Source of the DNA: an uncultured Clostridia bacterium
GTDB taxonomy: Bacteria; Bacillota; Clostridia; Oscillospirales; QAMX01
Assembly: GCA_944376195.1 (NCBI GenBank)
Contig: CALWBW010000016.1
Coordinates: 1-47,823 of the forward strand
Length of the DNA: 47,823 nt
Direction: 5' to 3'
Below are positions 26,681 to 34,765 of the stretch, piece by piece. Both the position numbers and the translations under genes were made by a program. The number at the start of each line of letters is the position of its first letter. The first letter of the stretch is position 1. The notes below the pieces were generated by a model. That model saw only the letters and a list, made by a program, of their open reading frames with translations, was not told the DNA's origin and did no database searches.

Positions 26681-27151
26681 ATGCTTGGCTGTGACATGAT
26701 TTGTAATCTCTACACATTGCCGCGCAGTTATGAATTGCCGGATGGAATTCGGATTAAACGTGTGTTTGCGGGAGATATGCCGGAAGTCCTTGGCTTTGTA
26801 CGCGATACCTTTTACGAGGGTTGGGTAAGTGAGGCGCAGAAGGCGATTTTTGCCTCGAAGTGTTTTGTTGCGACAAAGGGCGGCGACGTGGTCGGTTTTG
26901 CTTGTTTTGACTCCACGGCACTCGGCTATTTTGGACCGATCGGCGTGGATCAATCGGTTCGCGGAATGGGTGTTGGTCGTGCGCTGTTGCTCGAGACGCT
27001 TTATACCATGCGCGCAGTTGGTTACGGTCATGCCGTCATTGGTTGGGTAGGAGATGCAAAACCTTTCTATGAAAAAACCGTTGGGGCTGTGATGATTCCC
27101 GGTGCGGACCCGGATCATACTGTGTATAACCAGCGCGTTGCTACGGAGTAA
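26681..27151 (+). CDS. GNAT acetyltransferase
   Basis: 156 residues, Acetyltransf_1 type. The acetyl-CoA pyrophosphate-binding signature appears as VRGMGVGRALL, preceded by a LGYFGPIGVD strand, and GWVGDAKPFYEKTVGA resembles the C-terminal acceptor-side region. The acceptor is unknown. AAGGAG lies 6-7 bases before the ATG. It starts 46 bases after tyrS without a visible promoter or terminator between, so it is probably cotranscribed under T-box control. Confidence 0.85.
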   Translation: MLGCDMICNLYTLPRSYELPDGIRIKRVFAGDMPEVLGFVRDTFYEGWVSEAQKAIFASKCFVATKGGDVVGFACFDSTALGYFGPIGVDQSVRGMGVGRALLLETLYTMRAVGYGHAVIGWVGDAKPFYEKTVGAVMIPGADPDHTVYNQRVATE

Positions 27152-27210
27152 AAAACAACGTTCCTCAGGCAAAATCCTGCAAAAAAGTTTGATTTTCTGG
27201 AAAATAACTC

Positions 27211-27239
27211 TTGCAAAACAGGGAATGATATGGTATAGT
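27211..27239 (+). promoter_or_regulatory. Promoter of rpsB-tsf
   Basis: TTGCAA (27211-27216), 17-base spacer, TATAGT (27234-27239). Confidence 0.7.
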
Positions 27240-27246
27240 AACAAAG

Positions 27247-27325
27247 ATGGTTTGAAAAACCATAACACACACATGCCGGACGGCGTCCGTACGGTGCCTG
27301 TAAAGGTCACGGAAGTTTCGGCATG
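27247..27325 (+). promoter_or_regulatory. Structured rpsB leader
   Basis: A 7-bp hairpin (27247-27253 with 27257-27263) is followed by a long-range stem CATGCCG (27272-27278) with CGGCATG (27319-27325) that encloses two smaller hairpins. This is compatible with a ribosomal-protein autoregulatory site for S2, but that role is inferred from fold and position only. Confidence 0.4.
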
Positions 27326-27354
27326 GCGGAAAAACCGTAAGGAGGAAAAGTAAC

Positions 27355-28089
27355 ATGGCAGTAGTTTCTATGAAGCAGCTGCTGGAGGCCGGCGTACACT
27401 TCGGCCACCAGACCCGCAGGTGGAACCCGAAAATGGCTCCGTATATCTATACCGAGCGCAATGGGATTTATATCATTGACCTGCAGAAGACCGTAAAAAA
27501 ATTAGAGGAAGCCTATAATTTCGTGCGCGATATCACCGCGGACGGCGGTTCCATTCTGTTTGTTGGAACCAAAAAGCAGGCTCAGGATGCAATCCGTGAA
27601 GAAGCCCAGCGTGTTGGCATGTTCTATGTCAATTCCCGTTGGCTCGGCGGTATGCTGACAAACTTTAAAACAATGCGCCGCAGAGTAGATCGTCTCAATC
27701 AGCTAAAGCAGATGGCTACAGACGGCACATTTGATCTGCTTCCCAAGAAGGAAGTTATTAAATTAAACGGCGAAATTGAAAAGCTCGAAAAGTATTTGGG
27801 CGGTGTTGTGGAAATGCGCCGTCTCCCTGCCGCGCTCTTCATTGTGGACTCCCGCAAGGAGCGTAATGCAATCTCCGAAGCCCGCAAACTCGGAATCCCG
27901 ATCGTGGCGATTGTCGATACAAACTGCGATCCGGATGAGGTGGATTACATCATCCCCGGTAACGATGACGCAATCCGTACGATCAAGCTGATTGCCCAGA
28001 CCATGGCGGATGCTGTGATTGAAGGCAGACAGGGCGAGCAGATTGAAGAGAAAGTAGAAGCGGAAGAAGAAGAGGCCGCTGCTGAGTAA
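27355..28089 (+). CDS. rpsB: 30S ribosomal protein S2
   Basis: Protein of the small subunit, needed for assembly and for mRNA binding with S1-like factors. 244 residues starting [24 protein letters not shown], the family N-terminus, with FVGTKKQAQ and [11 protein letters not shown] further on, and an acidic C-terminal tail rich in Glu. AAGGAGG precedes the ATG. It is followed at 18 bases by tsf, the usual bacterial pair. Confidence 0.98.
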   Translation: MAVVSMKQLLEAGVHFGHQTRRWNPKMAPYIYTERNGIYIIDLQKTVKKLEEAYNFVRDITADGGSILFVGTKKQAQDAIREEAQRVGMFYVNSRWLGGMLTNFKTMRRRVDRLNQLKQMATDGTFDLLPKKEVIKLNGEIEKLEKYLGGVVEMRRLPAALFIVDSRKERNAISEARKLGIPIVAIVDTNCDPDEVDYIIPGNDDAIRTIKLIAQTMADAVIEGRQGEQIEEKVEAEEEEAAAE

Positions 28090-28107
28090 GCGAGAGGGAG
28101 GATATTT

Positions 28108-29025
28108 ATGGCATTCACTGCGAAAGATGTCATGCGCCTGCGTGAAATGACGGGCGTTGGTATGATGGATTGTAAAAAGGCGCTGACCGATTCTGACGGT
28201 GATTTTGATCGTGCGATCGAAATCCTGCGCGAAAAGGGACTGGCTGCCGCGGCAAAAAAGGCCAACCGCATTGCGGCAGAAGGTATTGTCTATGCCTATG
28301 TTGCTGAAAATGGCGACGCTGCGATGGTGGAAGTGAACTCCGAGACGGACTTTGTCGCTCGTAATCCCGAGTTCCAGGCGTTTGTTGAGAATGTTGCCAA
28401 GGCAGCAAACGCTGCAAAACCGGCAGATGTGGAGGCATTGTCTGCCTGTGCGTATCCGGATGGTGGTACGGTAGAAGATGCCCGTAAGGATAAGGTTTTG
28501 ACTATCGGTGAAAACATTCAGGTGCGTCGTTTTGTTACTATCCCGGGTGGTGAGGGAATCTTGAATGATTCTTATATTCATATGGGTGGTAAAATTGGTG
28601 TTATTGTGACGCTGAAAACGGAAGGCATCAACGATAAGGCTGCTCTTACGGAACTGGCGCATGATATTGCGCTGCAGGCTGCCGCTATGAATCCGCAGTG
28701 GCTCAATCCGGAGGCTGTTCCGGCTGAGACAGTTGCCAAAGAGAAGGAAATTCTCATGGCACAGACGATGGAAGAAGGCAAGCCGGAGAATGTTGCTGCG
28801 CGTATTGTGGAAGGCCGTATCAAAAAGTTCTACCAGGAAAACTGCCTGATTGAACAAGCTTTTGTGAAGGAAAATAAGATTTCTGTGAAGCAGCATGTTG
28901 CGAATGTTGCAAAGGAACTGGGCGGTTCCATTGAGGTTGCAAGCTTTGTCCGTTTCGAAAAAGGCGAAGGTCTTGCAAAGCGTGAAGAGAACTTTGCAGA
29001 AGAAATTGCAAAGCTTATGAAGTAA
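28108..29025 (+). CDS. tsf: Elongation factor Ts
   Basis: Guanine-nucleotide exchange factor for EF-Tu. 305 residues. The UBA-like N-terminus VMRLREMTGVGMMDCKKAL is diagnostic, followed by the EF-Tu-contacting core with NSETDFVARN (about 78-87) and the C-terminal dimerisation part. GGGAGG lies before the ATG. Cotranscribed with rpsB; the unit ends at a strong terminator, so pyrH and frr, which often follow, are not in this operon. Confidence 0.98.
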   Translation: MAFTAKDVMRLREMTGVGMMDCKKALTDSDGDFDRAIEILREKGLAAAAKKANRIAAEGIVYAYVAENGDAAMVEVNSETDFVARNPEFQAFVENVAKAANAAKPADVEALSACAYPDGGTVEDARKDKVLTIGENIQVRRFVTIPGGEGILNDSYIHMGGKIGVIVTLKTEGINDKAALTELAHDIALQAAAMNPQWLNPEAVPAETVAKEKEILMAQTMEEGKPENVAARIVEGRIKKFYQENCLIEQAFVKENKISVKQHVANVAKELGGSIEVASFVRFEKGEGLAKREENFAEEIAKLMK

Positions 29026-29043
29026 AGTTTTTCATGTACTTTC

Positions 29044-29077
29044 AAAAACCGAGACGCAATCTGCGTCTCGGTTTTTT
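29044..29077 (+). terminator. Intrinsic terminator of rpsB-tsf
   Basis: 14-bp stem (29045-29058 with 29062-29075), T6 tail. Confidence 0.9.
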
Positions 29078-29091
29078 CATTTTGATGATGT

Positions 29092-29132
29092 AAAAAACTA
29101 CGGGAACAAGCATCCTAACACTTGTTCCCGTA
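29092..29132 (-). terminator. Intrinsic terminator of the nrd-trxB operon
   Basis: 12-bp stem (29099-29110 with 29121-29132); the minus-strand product ends in TTTTTT (29097-29092). Confidence 0.8.
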
Positions 29133-29153
29133 ATGTGTATGTTTAATTGGATT

Positions 29154-30062
29154 CTACAAAACGTCCAGATACCGGCACGCCGCAAGTGCGGCGGTCGCAC
29201 CATCGGCTACAGCGGTAGTGATTTGCCGTACACCTTTGCGGCGGCAATCTCCTGCAACGAAGACGCCTGCTGTCTTTGTCACGCACGTCTCGCCTGAATC
29301 GAAGTAACCATACTCATCAAGATCGGCAATGTTATGAAAGGCCTCATTGACCGGTTTCAGGCCGATTGCAACGAAGGCACCATCCACAGTAAGTTTGGAT
29401 TCTGTACCGGTAGCTTCTTCGCAAAGCGTGAGACCTGCAAAAGTTTTGTCGCCCAGAATGTCCACAACAACTGTGCCGAGGATGACGGTCACATTTTCCC
29501 GTGCTGCCAGCGCATCTTGTAAGGCCTGTTCACCAGTGAGAAAAGGGAGGTTCTGCACGATAGTAACATGGCTGCACGTCTCAGAAAGCAGTATTGCCTC
29601 CTGCAATGCAGAATTTCCTCCTCCAACGACCGCAACGTGTTGTCCCTTATAAAATGCACCGTCACATACCGCACAGTAGGAGATGCCTTCGCCGACAAAT
29701 TCATTTTCACGTGGCAGACCAAGTTGACGGTGCTGTACGCCTGCGGCAATGATCACGCTCCGACATGGATGTGTACCATCTTCTGTGACGACAGTTTTGG
29801 TTACGCCGTTGTCACGTATTTCTGTGACGGTTTCCAGCTCCACATCTGCTCCTTGTGTTAGCACCTGTTCTATCAAGCGGTCGGCAAATTCATTACCACT
29901 CATTTGCAAAGTGCCTGGATAGTTTTCAATTTTGGGTGAAAACGTAATCTGCCCACCAAATGTGGATTTTTCAAGCACCAAAACTGTTTTTCCCATACGT
30001 CGGGCGTAGAGCGCTGCGGTCAATCCCGCAGGCCCTGCGCCAATGACAATCAGATCATGCAT
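29154..30062 (-). CDS. trxB: Thioredoxin reductase-like flavoprotein
   Basis: 302 residues, low-molecular-weight thioredoxin reductase type. FAD motif GAGPAG (8-13), redox motif CAVC (Cys130, Cys133), NADPH motif GGGNSA (147-152) and the C-terminal FAD motif FVAGDCR. It moves electrons from NADPH (or another donor) to a dithiol partner. It starts only 12 bases after nrdD on the same strand, so its likely client is the glutaredoxin-like domain fused to NrdD. AAGGAGG lies 7 bases before the ATG. Confidence 0.9.
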   Translation of the reverse strand: MHDLIVIGAGPAGLTAALYARRMGKTVLVLEKSTFGGQITFSPKIENYPGTLQMSGNEFADRLIEQVLTQGADVELETVTEIRDNGVTKTVVTEDGTHPCRSVIIAAGVQHRQLGLPRENEFVGEGISYCAVCDGAFYKGQHVAVVGGGNSALQEAILLSETCSHVTIVQNLPFLTGEQALQDALAARENVTVILGTVVVDILGDKTFAGLTLCEEATGTESKLTVDGAFVAIGLKPVNEAFHNIADLDEYGYFDSGETCVTKTAGVFVAGDCRRKGVRQITTAVADGATAALAACRYLDVL

Positions 30063-30074
30063 CCGGCGGCCTCC

Positions 30075-32450
30075 TTAGTGAACGAGCGCGCCGATAAATT
30101 CTTTGATATGAGGAACGCTGACATACTTTTCAAATGAATCGCCATGAACGGCTACCAATGTGGGAGCCTGCTTTAGTCCATAGGATGTTGCCAGATCTGC
30201 GTTATCCTCTACATAGATCTTTTCATAAGAGACCCCTGCTTTATCAAGCATAGAGGCTGCAATTTTGCAATTAGGACAGGTCTTTGTAGCAAAGAGCAGA
30301 AGATTGGGCGTTTCGCTTTCTTCACAAGAACAGGTATCAACTGAAGCCGTCTGTTCCGTCGTGCGCTCATGACGCAGATGAGAATTGGCGATGTCATAGG
30401 TTTTCCGCTCCCGGAATTCCTGACTCTTTCCGTCGTTCCAGTTTTGAACGGGACGGTAATAACCGGTAATGCGGCTATAGACTTCGGCATTTTCTCCGCA
30501 CTCAGGGCAAACATATTGTTCGCCCGCTAAATATCCGTGGTTTTTGCAGACGGAATAGGTCGGAGAAATCGTGTAATAGGGAAGTTTATAATTTTCTGCA
30601 ATCTTGCGTACAAGAGCAGCGGCTGCCTTCCAATCGGGAAGTTTTTCTCCCAGGAAAGCATGGAAAACTGTGCCAGAAGTATATAACGTCTGCAGTTCAT
30701 CCTGAATATCCAGCGCCTCAAAAATATCGGAAGTGAAGCTGACCGGAAGGTGGGAACTGTTGGTGTAATACGGAACGGTCCCCTGGGACGCTGTGATAAT
30801 ATCCGGATAACGCGCAACATCATGTTTGGCAAGACGATAGGAAGTGGACTCCGCAGGAGTGGCTTCCAGATTGTAAAGATCGCCATATTGCTCCTGGTAA
30901 TCGGAGAGACGCTCACGCATATGGTTCAATACATCTTTGGTAAATGCCTGGGCATTTTCATGCGTCAGATCCTGACGCAGCCACTTTGCATTCAAACAGG
31001 CTTCATTCATACCAACCAGACCAATGGTGGAGAAATGATTGTCGAAAGAACCCAGATACCGTTTTGTATAGGGATAGAGACCTTCGTTCATCAGTTTTGT
31101 GATGATGGTGCGCTTAATTTTGAGCGAACGCGCGGAAATATCCATCATGCGATCCAGACGGCGATAAAAATCTGCCTCATCGGAAGACAAGTACGCAATT
31201 CGCGGCATATTGATGGTGACAACACCGACGGAGCCGGTGCTTTCGCCGCTGCCGAAGAAACCGCCGGATTTTTTACGGAGTTCACGCAGATCCAGACGCA
31301 GACGGCAGCACATACTGCGTACATCGGAGGGCTCCATATCAGAATTGATATAGTTGGAGAAATAAGGCGTTCCATATTTTGCAGTCATCTCAAAAAGCAG
31401 CTTATTATTTTCCGTTTCGCTCCAGTCGAAATCGCGCGTGATGGAGTAAGTGGGGATCGGGTACTGGAATCCACGACCGTTGGCATCGCCCTCGATCATG
31501 ATTTCAATAAATGCACGGTTGACCATGTCCATTTCCGTTTTGCAGTCGCGATAGCAGAAATCCATCTCACGGCCGCCGACAATACAGGGTTGATCCGCAA
31601 GATCCGCCGGGACAGTCCAATCAAGCGTGATATTGGAAAATGGCGCCTGGGTTCCCCAACGAGACGGCGTATTGACACCGTATACAAAACTCTGGATGCA
31701 CTGTTTAACTTCTTTATAAGTGAGATGATCGACTTTGACAAACGGCGCCAGATAGGTATCAAACGAAGAAAATGCTTGCGCTCCAGCCCATTCATTTTGC
31801 ATAATACCAAGGAAATTGACCATCTGGTTGCAGAGCGTGGAGAGGTGGCTTGCGGGGGAAGAAGTAATCTTCCCGGGAATACCGCCTAAACCTTCCTGGA
31901 TCAGCTGCTTGAGGCTCCAACCGGCACAGTAACCGGTGAGCATGGAGAGATCGTGTAAATGGATGTCTGCGTCACGGTGGGCGTTGGAGATTTCCTCATC
32001 GTAAATCTCTGAGAGCCAGTAGTTTGCGGTAATTGCACCGGAGTTTGAAAGAATCAGACCGCCTACAGAGTAGGTGACGGTGGAGTTCTCTTTTACACGC
32101 CAGTCACTGACATTGACATAGTTATTGACGGTTTCTTTATAATCGAGAATGGTGGACTTCATGTTGCGCAGTTTTTCACGCTGCTTCCGGTAAAGGATAA
32201 ATGCCTTAGCGACATCCGCATAGCCGGCCTGAACCAAAACAGATTCTACGCTATCTTGAATAGATTCAACTGCAATCAGATCATCTTTTACCTTCGGCGC
32301 AAAATCTGCCGTAACCTTGAGCGCGAGAAAATCAATGACATTGGGATGAATGGGCATTTCCTGCGCCTCAAACGCCTTTGTGATGACCGCGCTGATTTTG
32401 TTTATATCAAAGTCTACGATTTTACCATCGCGTTTAATAACCTGATACAT
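30075..32450 (-). CDS. nrdD: Anaerobic ribonucleoside-triphosphate reductase with fused glutaredoxin-like domain
   Basis: Class III reductase, making dNTPs from NTPs with a glycyl radical. 791 residues: an N-terminal ATP cone (about 1-95, IKRDGKIVDFD), the large barrel, a CKNHGYL...CPEC zinc region and the glycyl-radical loop RITGYY (Gly663). Beyond the normal end there is a linker with CSC (Cys707, Cys709) and a complete glutaredoxin/thioredoxin-like domain (716-791) with redox motif CPNC (725-728) and cis-Pro motif QAPTLV. Most class III enzymes are reduced by formate; some use thioredoxin. The fused domain and adjacent trxB point to the second mode, an inference. AGGAGGG precedes the ATG. 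Confidence 0.95.
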   Translation of the reverse strand: MYQVIKRDGKIVDFDINKISAVITKAFEAQEMPIHPNVIDFLALKVTADFAPKVKDDLIAVESIQDSVESVLVQAGYADVAKAFILYRKQREKLRNMKSTILDYKETVNNYVNVSDWRVKENSTVTYSVGGLILSNSGAITANYWLSEIYDEEISNAHRDADIHLHDLSMLTGYCAGWSLKQLIQEGLGGIPGKITSSPASHLSTLCNQMVNFLGIMQNEWAGAQAFSSFDTYLAPFVKVDHLTYKEVKQCIQSFVYGVNTPSRWGTQAPFSNITLDWTVPADLADQPCIVGGREMDFCYRDCKTEMDMVNRAFIEIMIEGDANGRGFQYPIPTYSITRDFDWSETENNKLLFEMTAKYGTPYFSNYINSDMEPSDVRSMCCRLRLDLRELRKKSGGFFGSGESTGSVGVVTINMPRIAYLSSDEADFYRRLDRMMDISARSLKIKRTIITKLMNEGLYPYTKRYLGSFDNHFSTIGLVGMNEACLNAKWLRQDLTHENAQAFTKDVLNHMRERLSDYQEQYGDLYNLEATPAESTSYRLAKHDVARYPDIITASQGTVPYYTNSSHLPVSFTSDIFEALDIQDELQTLYTSGTVFHAFLGEKLPDWKAAAALVRKIAENYKLPYYTISPTYSVCKNHGYLAGEQYVCPECGENAEVYSRITGYYRPVQNWNDGKSQEFRERKTYDIANSHLRHERTTEQTASVDTCSCEESETPNLLLFATKTCPNCKIAASMLDKAGVSYEKIYVEDNADLATSYGLKQAPTLVAVHGDSFEKYVSVPHIKEFIGALVH

Positions 32451-32484
32451 GGGACCCTCCTAATGTAAAATTTAAAGCATGCCA

Positions 32485-32513
32485 ATTATAGCACATGTGG
32501 TGGTGGAATGCAA
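32485..32513 (-). promoter_or_regulatory. Promoter of nrdD-trxB
   Basis: Minus strand TTGCAT (32513-32508), 17-base spacer, TATAAT (32490-32485), about 30 bases upstream of the nrdD ATG; nrdD can therefore be transcribed independently of nrdG. Confidence 0.65.
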
Positions 32514-32521
32514 GAGCAAAA

Positions 32522-32570
32522 ACACAAGATATTGTATACAGAAAGAAAAAACAATAGCAAGATATTGTGA
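32522..32570 (-). promoter_or_regulatory. Two NrdR boxes upstream of nrdD
   Basis: Minus strand ATACAATATCTTGTGT (32537-32522) and TCACAATATCTTGCTA (32570-32555) match the NrdR consensus ACACAATATATTGTGT well. They are 33 bases apart (about three helical turns), as NrdR box pairs usually are, and lie just upstream of the nrdD promoter. NrdR represses ribonucleotide reductase genes when dATP/ATP is high. Confidence 0.7.
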
Positions 32571-32576
32571 CGTATG

Positions 32577-33269
32577 CTAAATGCCCCGTAACTGTGCATT
32601 TGGGATTCTTTTTTGTACAATCGAGAGGAATTTCCGCATTTCCTCGGGTGAGCAGGCGTGTAGTCCGGGAAAAATCAAATCGCCGGAATCTACAAAGTCT
32701 TGTAGAAAATAGCGGTCTTCGCCTTCCAGCCATTCTGCCAGACGTTCCATGTTTTGTTCCGTGTGAAGCTCGCGCACTACCGTGGTGCGAAACTCATGGG
32801 GAATGCCGCAGGAACGAAGGTAGTCGACACTTTCCAAAACAGGGGAAAGATCGAGAGGAGAAATTCCAACCGTCTGCGGATAAGCCTCCGGACAGTTTTT
32901 AATGTCCATTGCAACATAATCCACAAGTCCTTCTTCCACCAGTCTGCGCAGCCTCTTGGGAAAATAACCATTGGTATCAAGCTTGACAGCATATCCCAGT
33001 TCTCTTATTTTTTGAAGGAACGCGGGCAATTCCGTCTGCAGAAGCGGTTCTCCGCCGGTGATGCAGACACCGTCCAAAACCCCTTGCCGTTTTTTCAAAA
33101 ATGCAAAAACCGTATCTTCCGGAATTTGCTCCGTGGCATCCGGCAATAATACCAGGGATGCATTATGACAGAAAGGACAACGGAAATTACAACCGGAAAA
33201 AAAGAGTGTACATGCCACTTTTCCCGGGAAATCCAGCAGCGTTAGCTTTTGAAGTCCGTTTATAACCAT
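32577..33269 (-). CDS. nrdG: Anaerobic ribonucleotide reductase activating protein
   Basis: Radical-SAM enzyme that installs the glycyl radical on NrdD. 230 residues: the [4Fe-4S]/SAM motif CNFRCPFC (Cys27, Cys31, Cys34), SAM-binding TGGEPLLQ, and DTNGYFP. The start is at 33269, with AAAGGTGG upstream; the in-frame ATG at 33335 overlaps the promoter. The gene lies upstream of nrdD on the same strand with 126 bases between, holding an internal promoter and NrdR boxes. The homologous pyruvate-formate-lyase activase is excluded by context rather than by a single residue. Confidence 0.9.
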   Translation of the reverse strand: MVINGLQKLTLLDFPGKVACTLFFSGCNFRCPFCHNASLVLLPDATEQIPEDTVFAFLKKRQGVLDGVCITGGEPLLQTELPAFLQKIRELGYAVKLDTNGYFPKRLRRLVEEGLVDYVAMDIKNCPEAYPQTVGISPLDLSPVLESVDYLRSCGIPHEFRTTVVRELHTEQNMERLAEWLEGEDRYFLQDFVDSGDLIFPGLHACSPEEMRKFLSIVQKRIPNAQLRGI

Positions 33270-33323
33270 AAGCGATCCACCTTTATGGAAATAAATATTG
33301 TGGTGTTTTTTTAACGCGGGTAC

Positions 33324-33352
33324 AGTATAACACAATATCTGGTGTTTTGCAA
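33324..33352 (-). promoter_or_regulatory. Promoter of nrdG with an NrdR box in the spacer
   Basis: Minus strand TTGCAA (33352-33347), 17-base spacer, TATACT (33329-33324). The spacer contains ACACCAGATATTGTGT (33345-33330), a near-consensus NrdR box, so a bound repressor would exclude RNA polymerase. Confidence 0.7.
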
Positions 33353-33394
33353 TATGTATACTAAAAAAATATACTTTCCGGGCAAAATTTTTTC

Positions 33395-33424
33395 TTGCAG
33401 TATGCAGGGGAGAACGGATATACT
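33395..33424 (+). promoter_or_regulatory. Promoter of the EFR1 gene
   Basis: TTGCAG (33395-33400), 18-base spacer, TATACT (33419-33424). Confidence 0.5.
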
Positions 33425-33457
33425 GGATAATAGAATTGGGGAAAGGATGAGAATCGC

Positions 33458-34219
33458 ATGATTTTTTATTTCAGCGGAACGGGAAACTCTGCATATGCAG
33501 CACAACGGCTTGCAAAAAAACTGGGTGGACAAACGGTGGATATTTCAGACGCGCTGCGGGAGGGAAAAACGACTTACGTATTGGAGCCGGGAGAAACGGT
33601 TGGTTTTGTAATGCCTGTGTACTTCTTTGGCATTCCCGTTATTTTGCATGCGTTTTTATATGCGCTGCAATTTGTTACAAAAGAACAGCACTACACATAT
33701 TTGGTCCTGACTTGCGGCGGGAAATCCGGTGCGGCAGGCGATCTGTTCGATGGCTTAATGCGCGATAATGCGTATGCCCTCTCGGCGTATTATTCCGTTG
33801 TGATGCCGGATAATTATATTGTGTGGTACAAAGCGCCTACGGAAACAAAGATTCGGGAATGTCTGCGTGCGGCAGATCAGGAACTGGATAAGATTTGCGA
33901 AGATATTTGTATTCGCATGACCGGGAATTGCGACCGTCACCGTGGACCACTGCCCGGGATCATGACGAAAGTTGCGTATCCTATTTATAAACGCGGGAGA
34001 AAAACCGCTAAATTTTTAGCGACAGAAGCTTGCGTTGGTTGTGGTCTATGTGAACGTCTTTGTCCCTGCGAAGCAATTAAATTAGAAAATAGGCGACCAA
34101 TATGGGTAGAAGATCAATGTGTGTTCTGTTTAAGCTGTATCAATCGCTGTCCGCAGCAGGCAATTCAGTATGGTCGACATACGGTTGCCCATGGACGGTA
34201 TCAAAATCCGGAAGTATAA
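33458..34219 (+). CDS. EFR1-family ferredoxin (flavodoxin-like domain plus two [4Fe-4S] sites)
   Basis: 253 residues. The N-terminus FSGTGNS (5-11) is the FMN phosphate loop of a flavodoxin-like domain, and the C-terminus has two ferredoxin motifs: CVGCGLCERLCP and CVFCLSCINRCP. This is the EFR1 architecture common in clostridia; these proteins carry low-potential electrons, but the partner is unknown. GAAAGGA lies about 10 bases before the ATG. It is divergent from nrdG; a link to activation of NrdG (which needs a reductant) is possible but only positional. Confidence 0.88.
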   Translation: MIFYFSGTGNSAYAAQRLAKKLGGQTVDISDALREGKTTYVLEPGETVGFVMPVYFFGIPVILHAFLYALQFVTKEQHYTYLVLTCGGKSGAAGDLFDGLMRDNAYALSAYYSVVMPDNYIVWYKAPTETKIRECLRAADQELDKICEDICIRMTGNCDRHRGPLPGIMTKVAYPIYKRGRKTAKFLATEACVGCGLCERLCPCEAIKLENRRPIWVEDQCVFCLSCINRCPQQAIQYGRHTVAHGRYQNPEV

Positions 34220-34223
34220 ACAT

Positions 34224-34260
34224 ATCCCCGCCCTCTGCCGTGATTCACAGGGGCGGGGAT
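34224..34260. terminator. GC-rich stem-loop without T-run
   Basis: ATCCCCGCCC (34224-34233) pairs with GGGCGGGGAT (34251-34260), 17-base loop. It sits between convergent genes where a terminator is expected, but neither strand has a good T tract. Confidence 0.45.
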
Positions 34261-34296
34261 AATTCCTAAGCCGGTGCCGAGCTCGGTTGCCACTTT

Positions 34297-34449
34297 TTAG
34301 GATGGTTTGACAAGATCCCGCATGCAAAGGGGAAGGCTACCGTTTTTCTTATGGTTAGCCACACAATCACAGCATCTTCCGTGATTGGCACACCCAGTAT
34401 TCGGGCAAGAACATTCGTGCGTATTGCTGCATACTTTTTCAGTCGCCAT
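34297..34449 (-). CDS. Small Cys-rich protein (DUF6485-like)
   Basis: 50 residues with eight Cys: motifs CSCPNTGCANHGRCCDCVANH and a final LPLCM. The CxC-x4-C-x2-HG-x-CC-x-CV pattern resembles small clostridial proteins annotated as DUF6485; the resemblance is by memory. Metal or cluster binding is plausible, but no function is known. AAGGAGG lies 10 bases upstream, and a good promoter precedes it. A longer frame in the same phase exists but runs through the promoter, so I take 34449 as the start. Confidence 0.7.
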   Translation of the reverse strand: MATEKVCSNTHECSCPNTGCANHGRCCDCVANHKKNGSLPLCMRDLVKPS

Positions 34450-34481
34450 GGAACAGGAGCCTCCTTTTTCAAGATAAAAAT

Positions 34482-34511
34482 AGTATAGCAGAAAGTAAGT
34501 TCCGTTGGCAA
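34482..34511 (-). promoter_or_regulatory. Promoter of the small Cys-rich gene
   Basis: Minus strand TTGCCA (34511-34506), 18-base spacer, TATACT (34487-34482). Confidence 0.55.
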
Positions 34512-34630
34512 GGTTTTTCTCCGCGGGGAAATATGCGGGAAAGTCAATGACTTTTGGAAAACAGGTATAAGGCTGGCGGCTACGTGGAAAGATATCGGCG
34601 AACCAATCAGAGAAGAAAGGAGCGTTTGTT

Positions 34631-34738
34631 GTGTCTTCCAATTCGCGAAACAAAAAGAATCCGGGCAATCGTCAGATGCCGGGCAACCAGGAAAAACAGG
34701 ACGCGCAGCAGTGTCAGGACGGCAAAGATTGCCGGTAA
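34631..34738 (+). CDS. Predicted 35-residue hydrophilic protein
   Basis: A GTG start 8 bases after AAAGGAG opens a 35-residue frame, followed within 30 bases by a very strong terminator, which is the reason to believe in it. The peptide is Asn/Gln/Lys/Asp-rich (SSNSRNKKNPGN at the start) and ends QCQDGKDCR with two Cys. I do not recognise it. A 64-residue frame in another phase (34554-34748) lacks a ribosome binding site and is rejected. Confidence 0.5.
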   Translation: MSSNSRNKKNPGNRQMPGNQEKQDAQQCQDGKDCR

Positions 34739-34765
34739 GATCAATTAATATTCCCGAAAAAAGAG

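Noticed and set aside
27763..28896. 377-codon minus-strand ORF across rpsB and tsf
   Set aside because: Shadow of two certain genes and spans their junction and regulatory bases.
30750..31889. 379-codon plus-strand ORF
   Set aside because: Antisense shadow of nrdD; no ribosome binding site and low-complexity composition.
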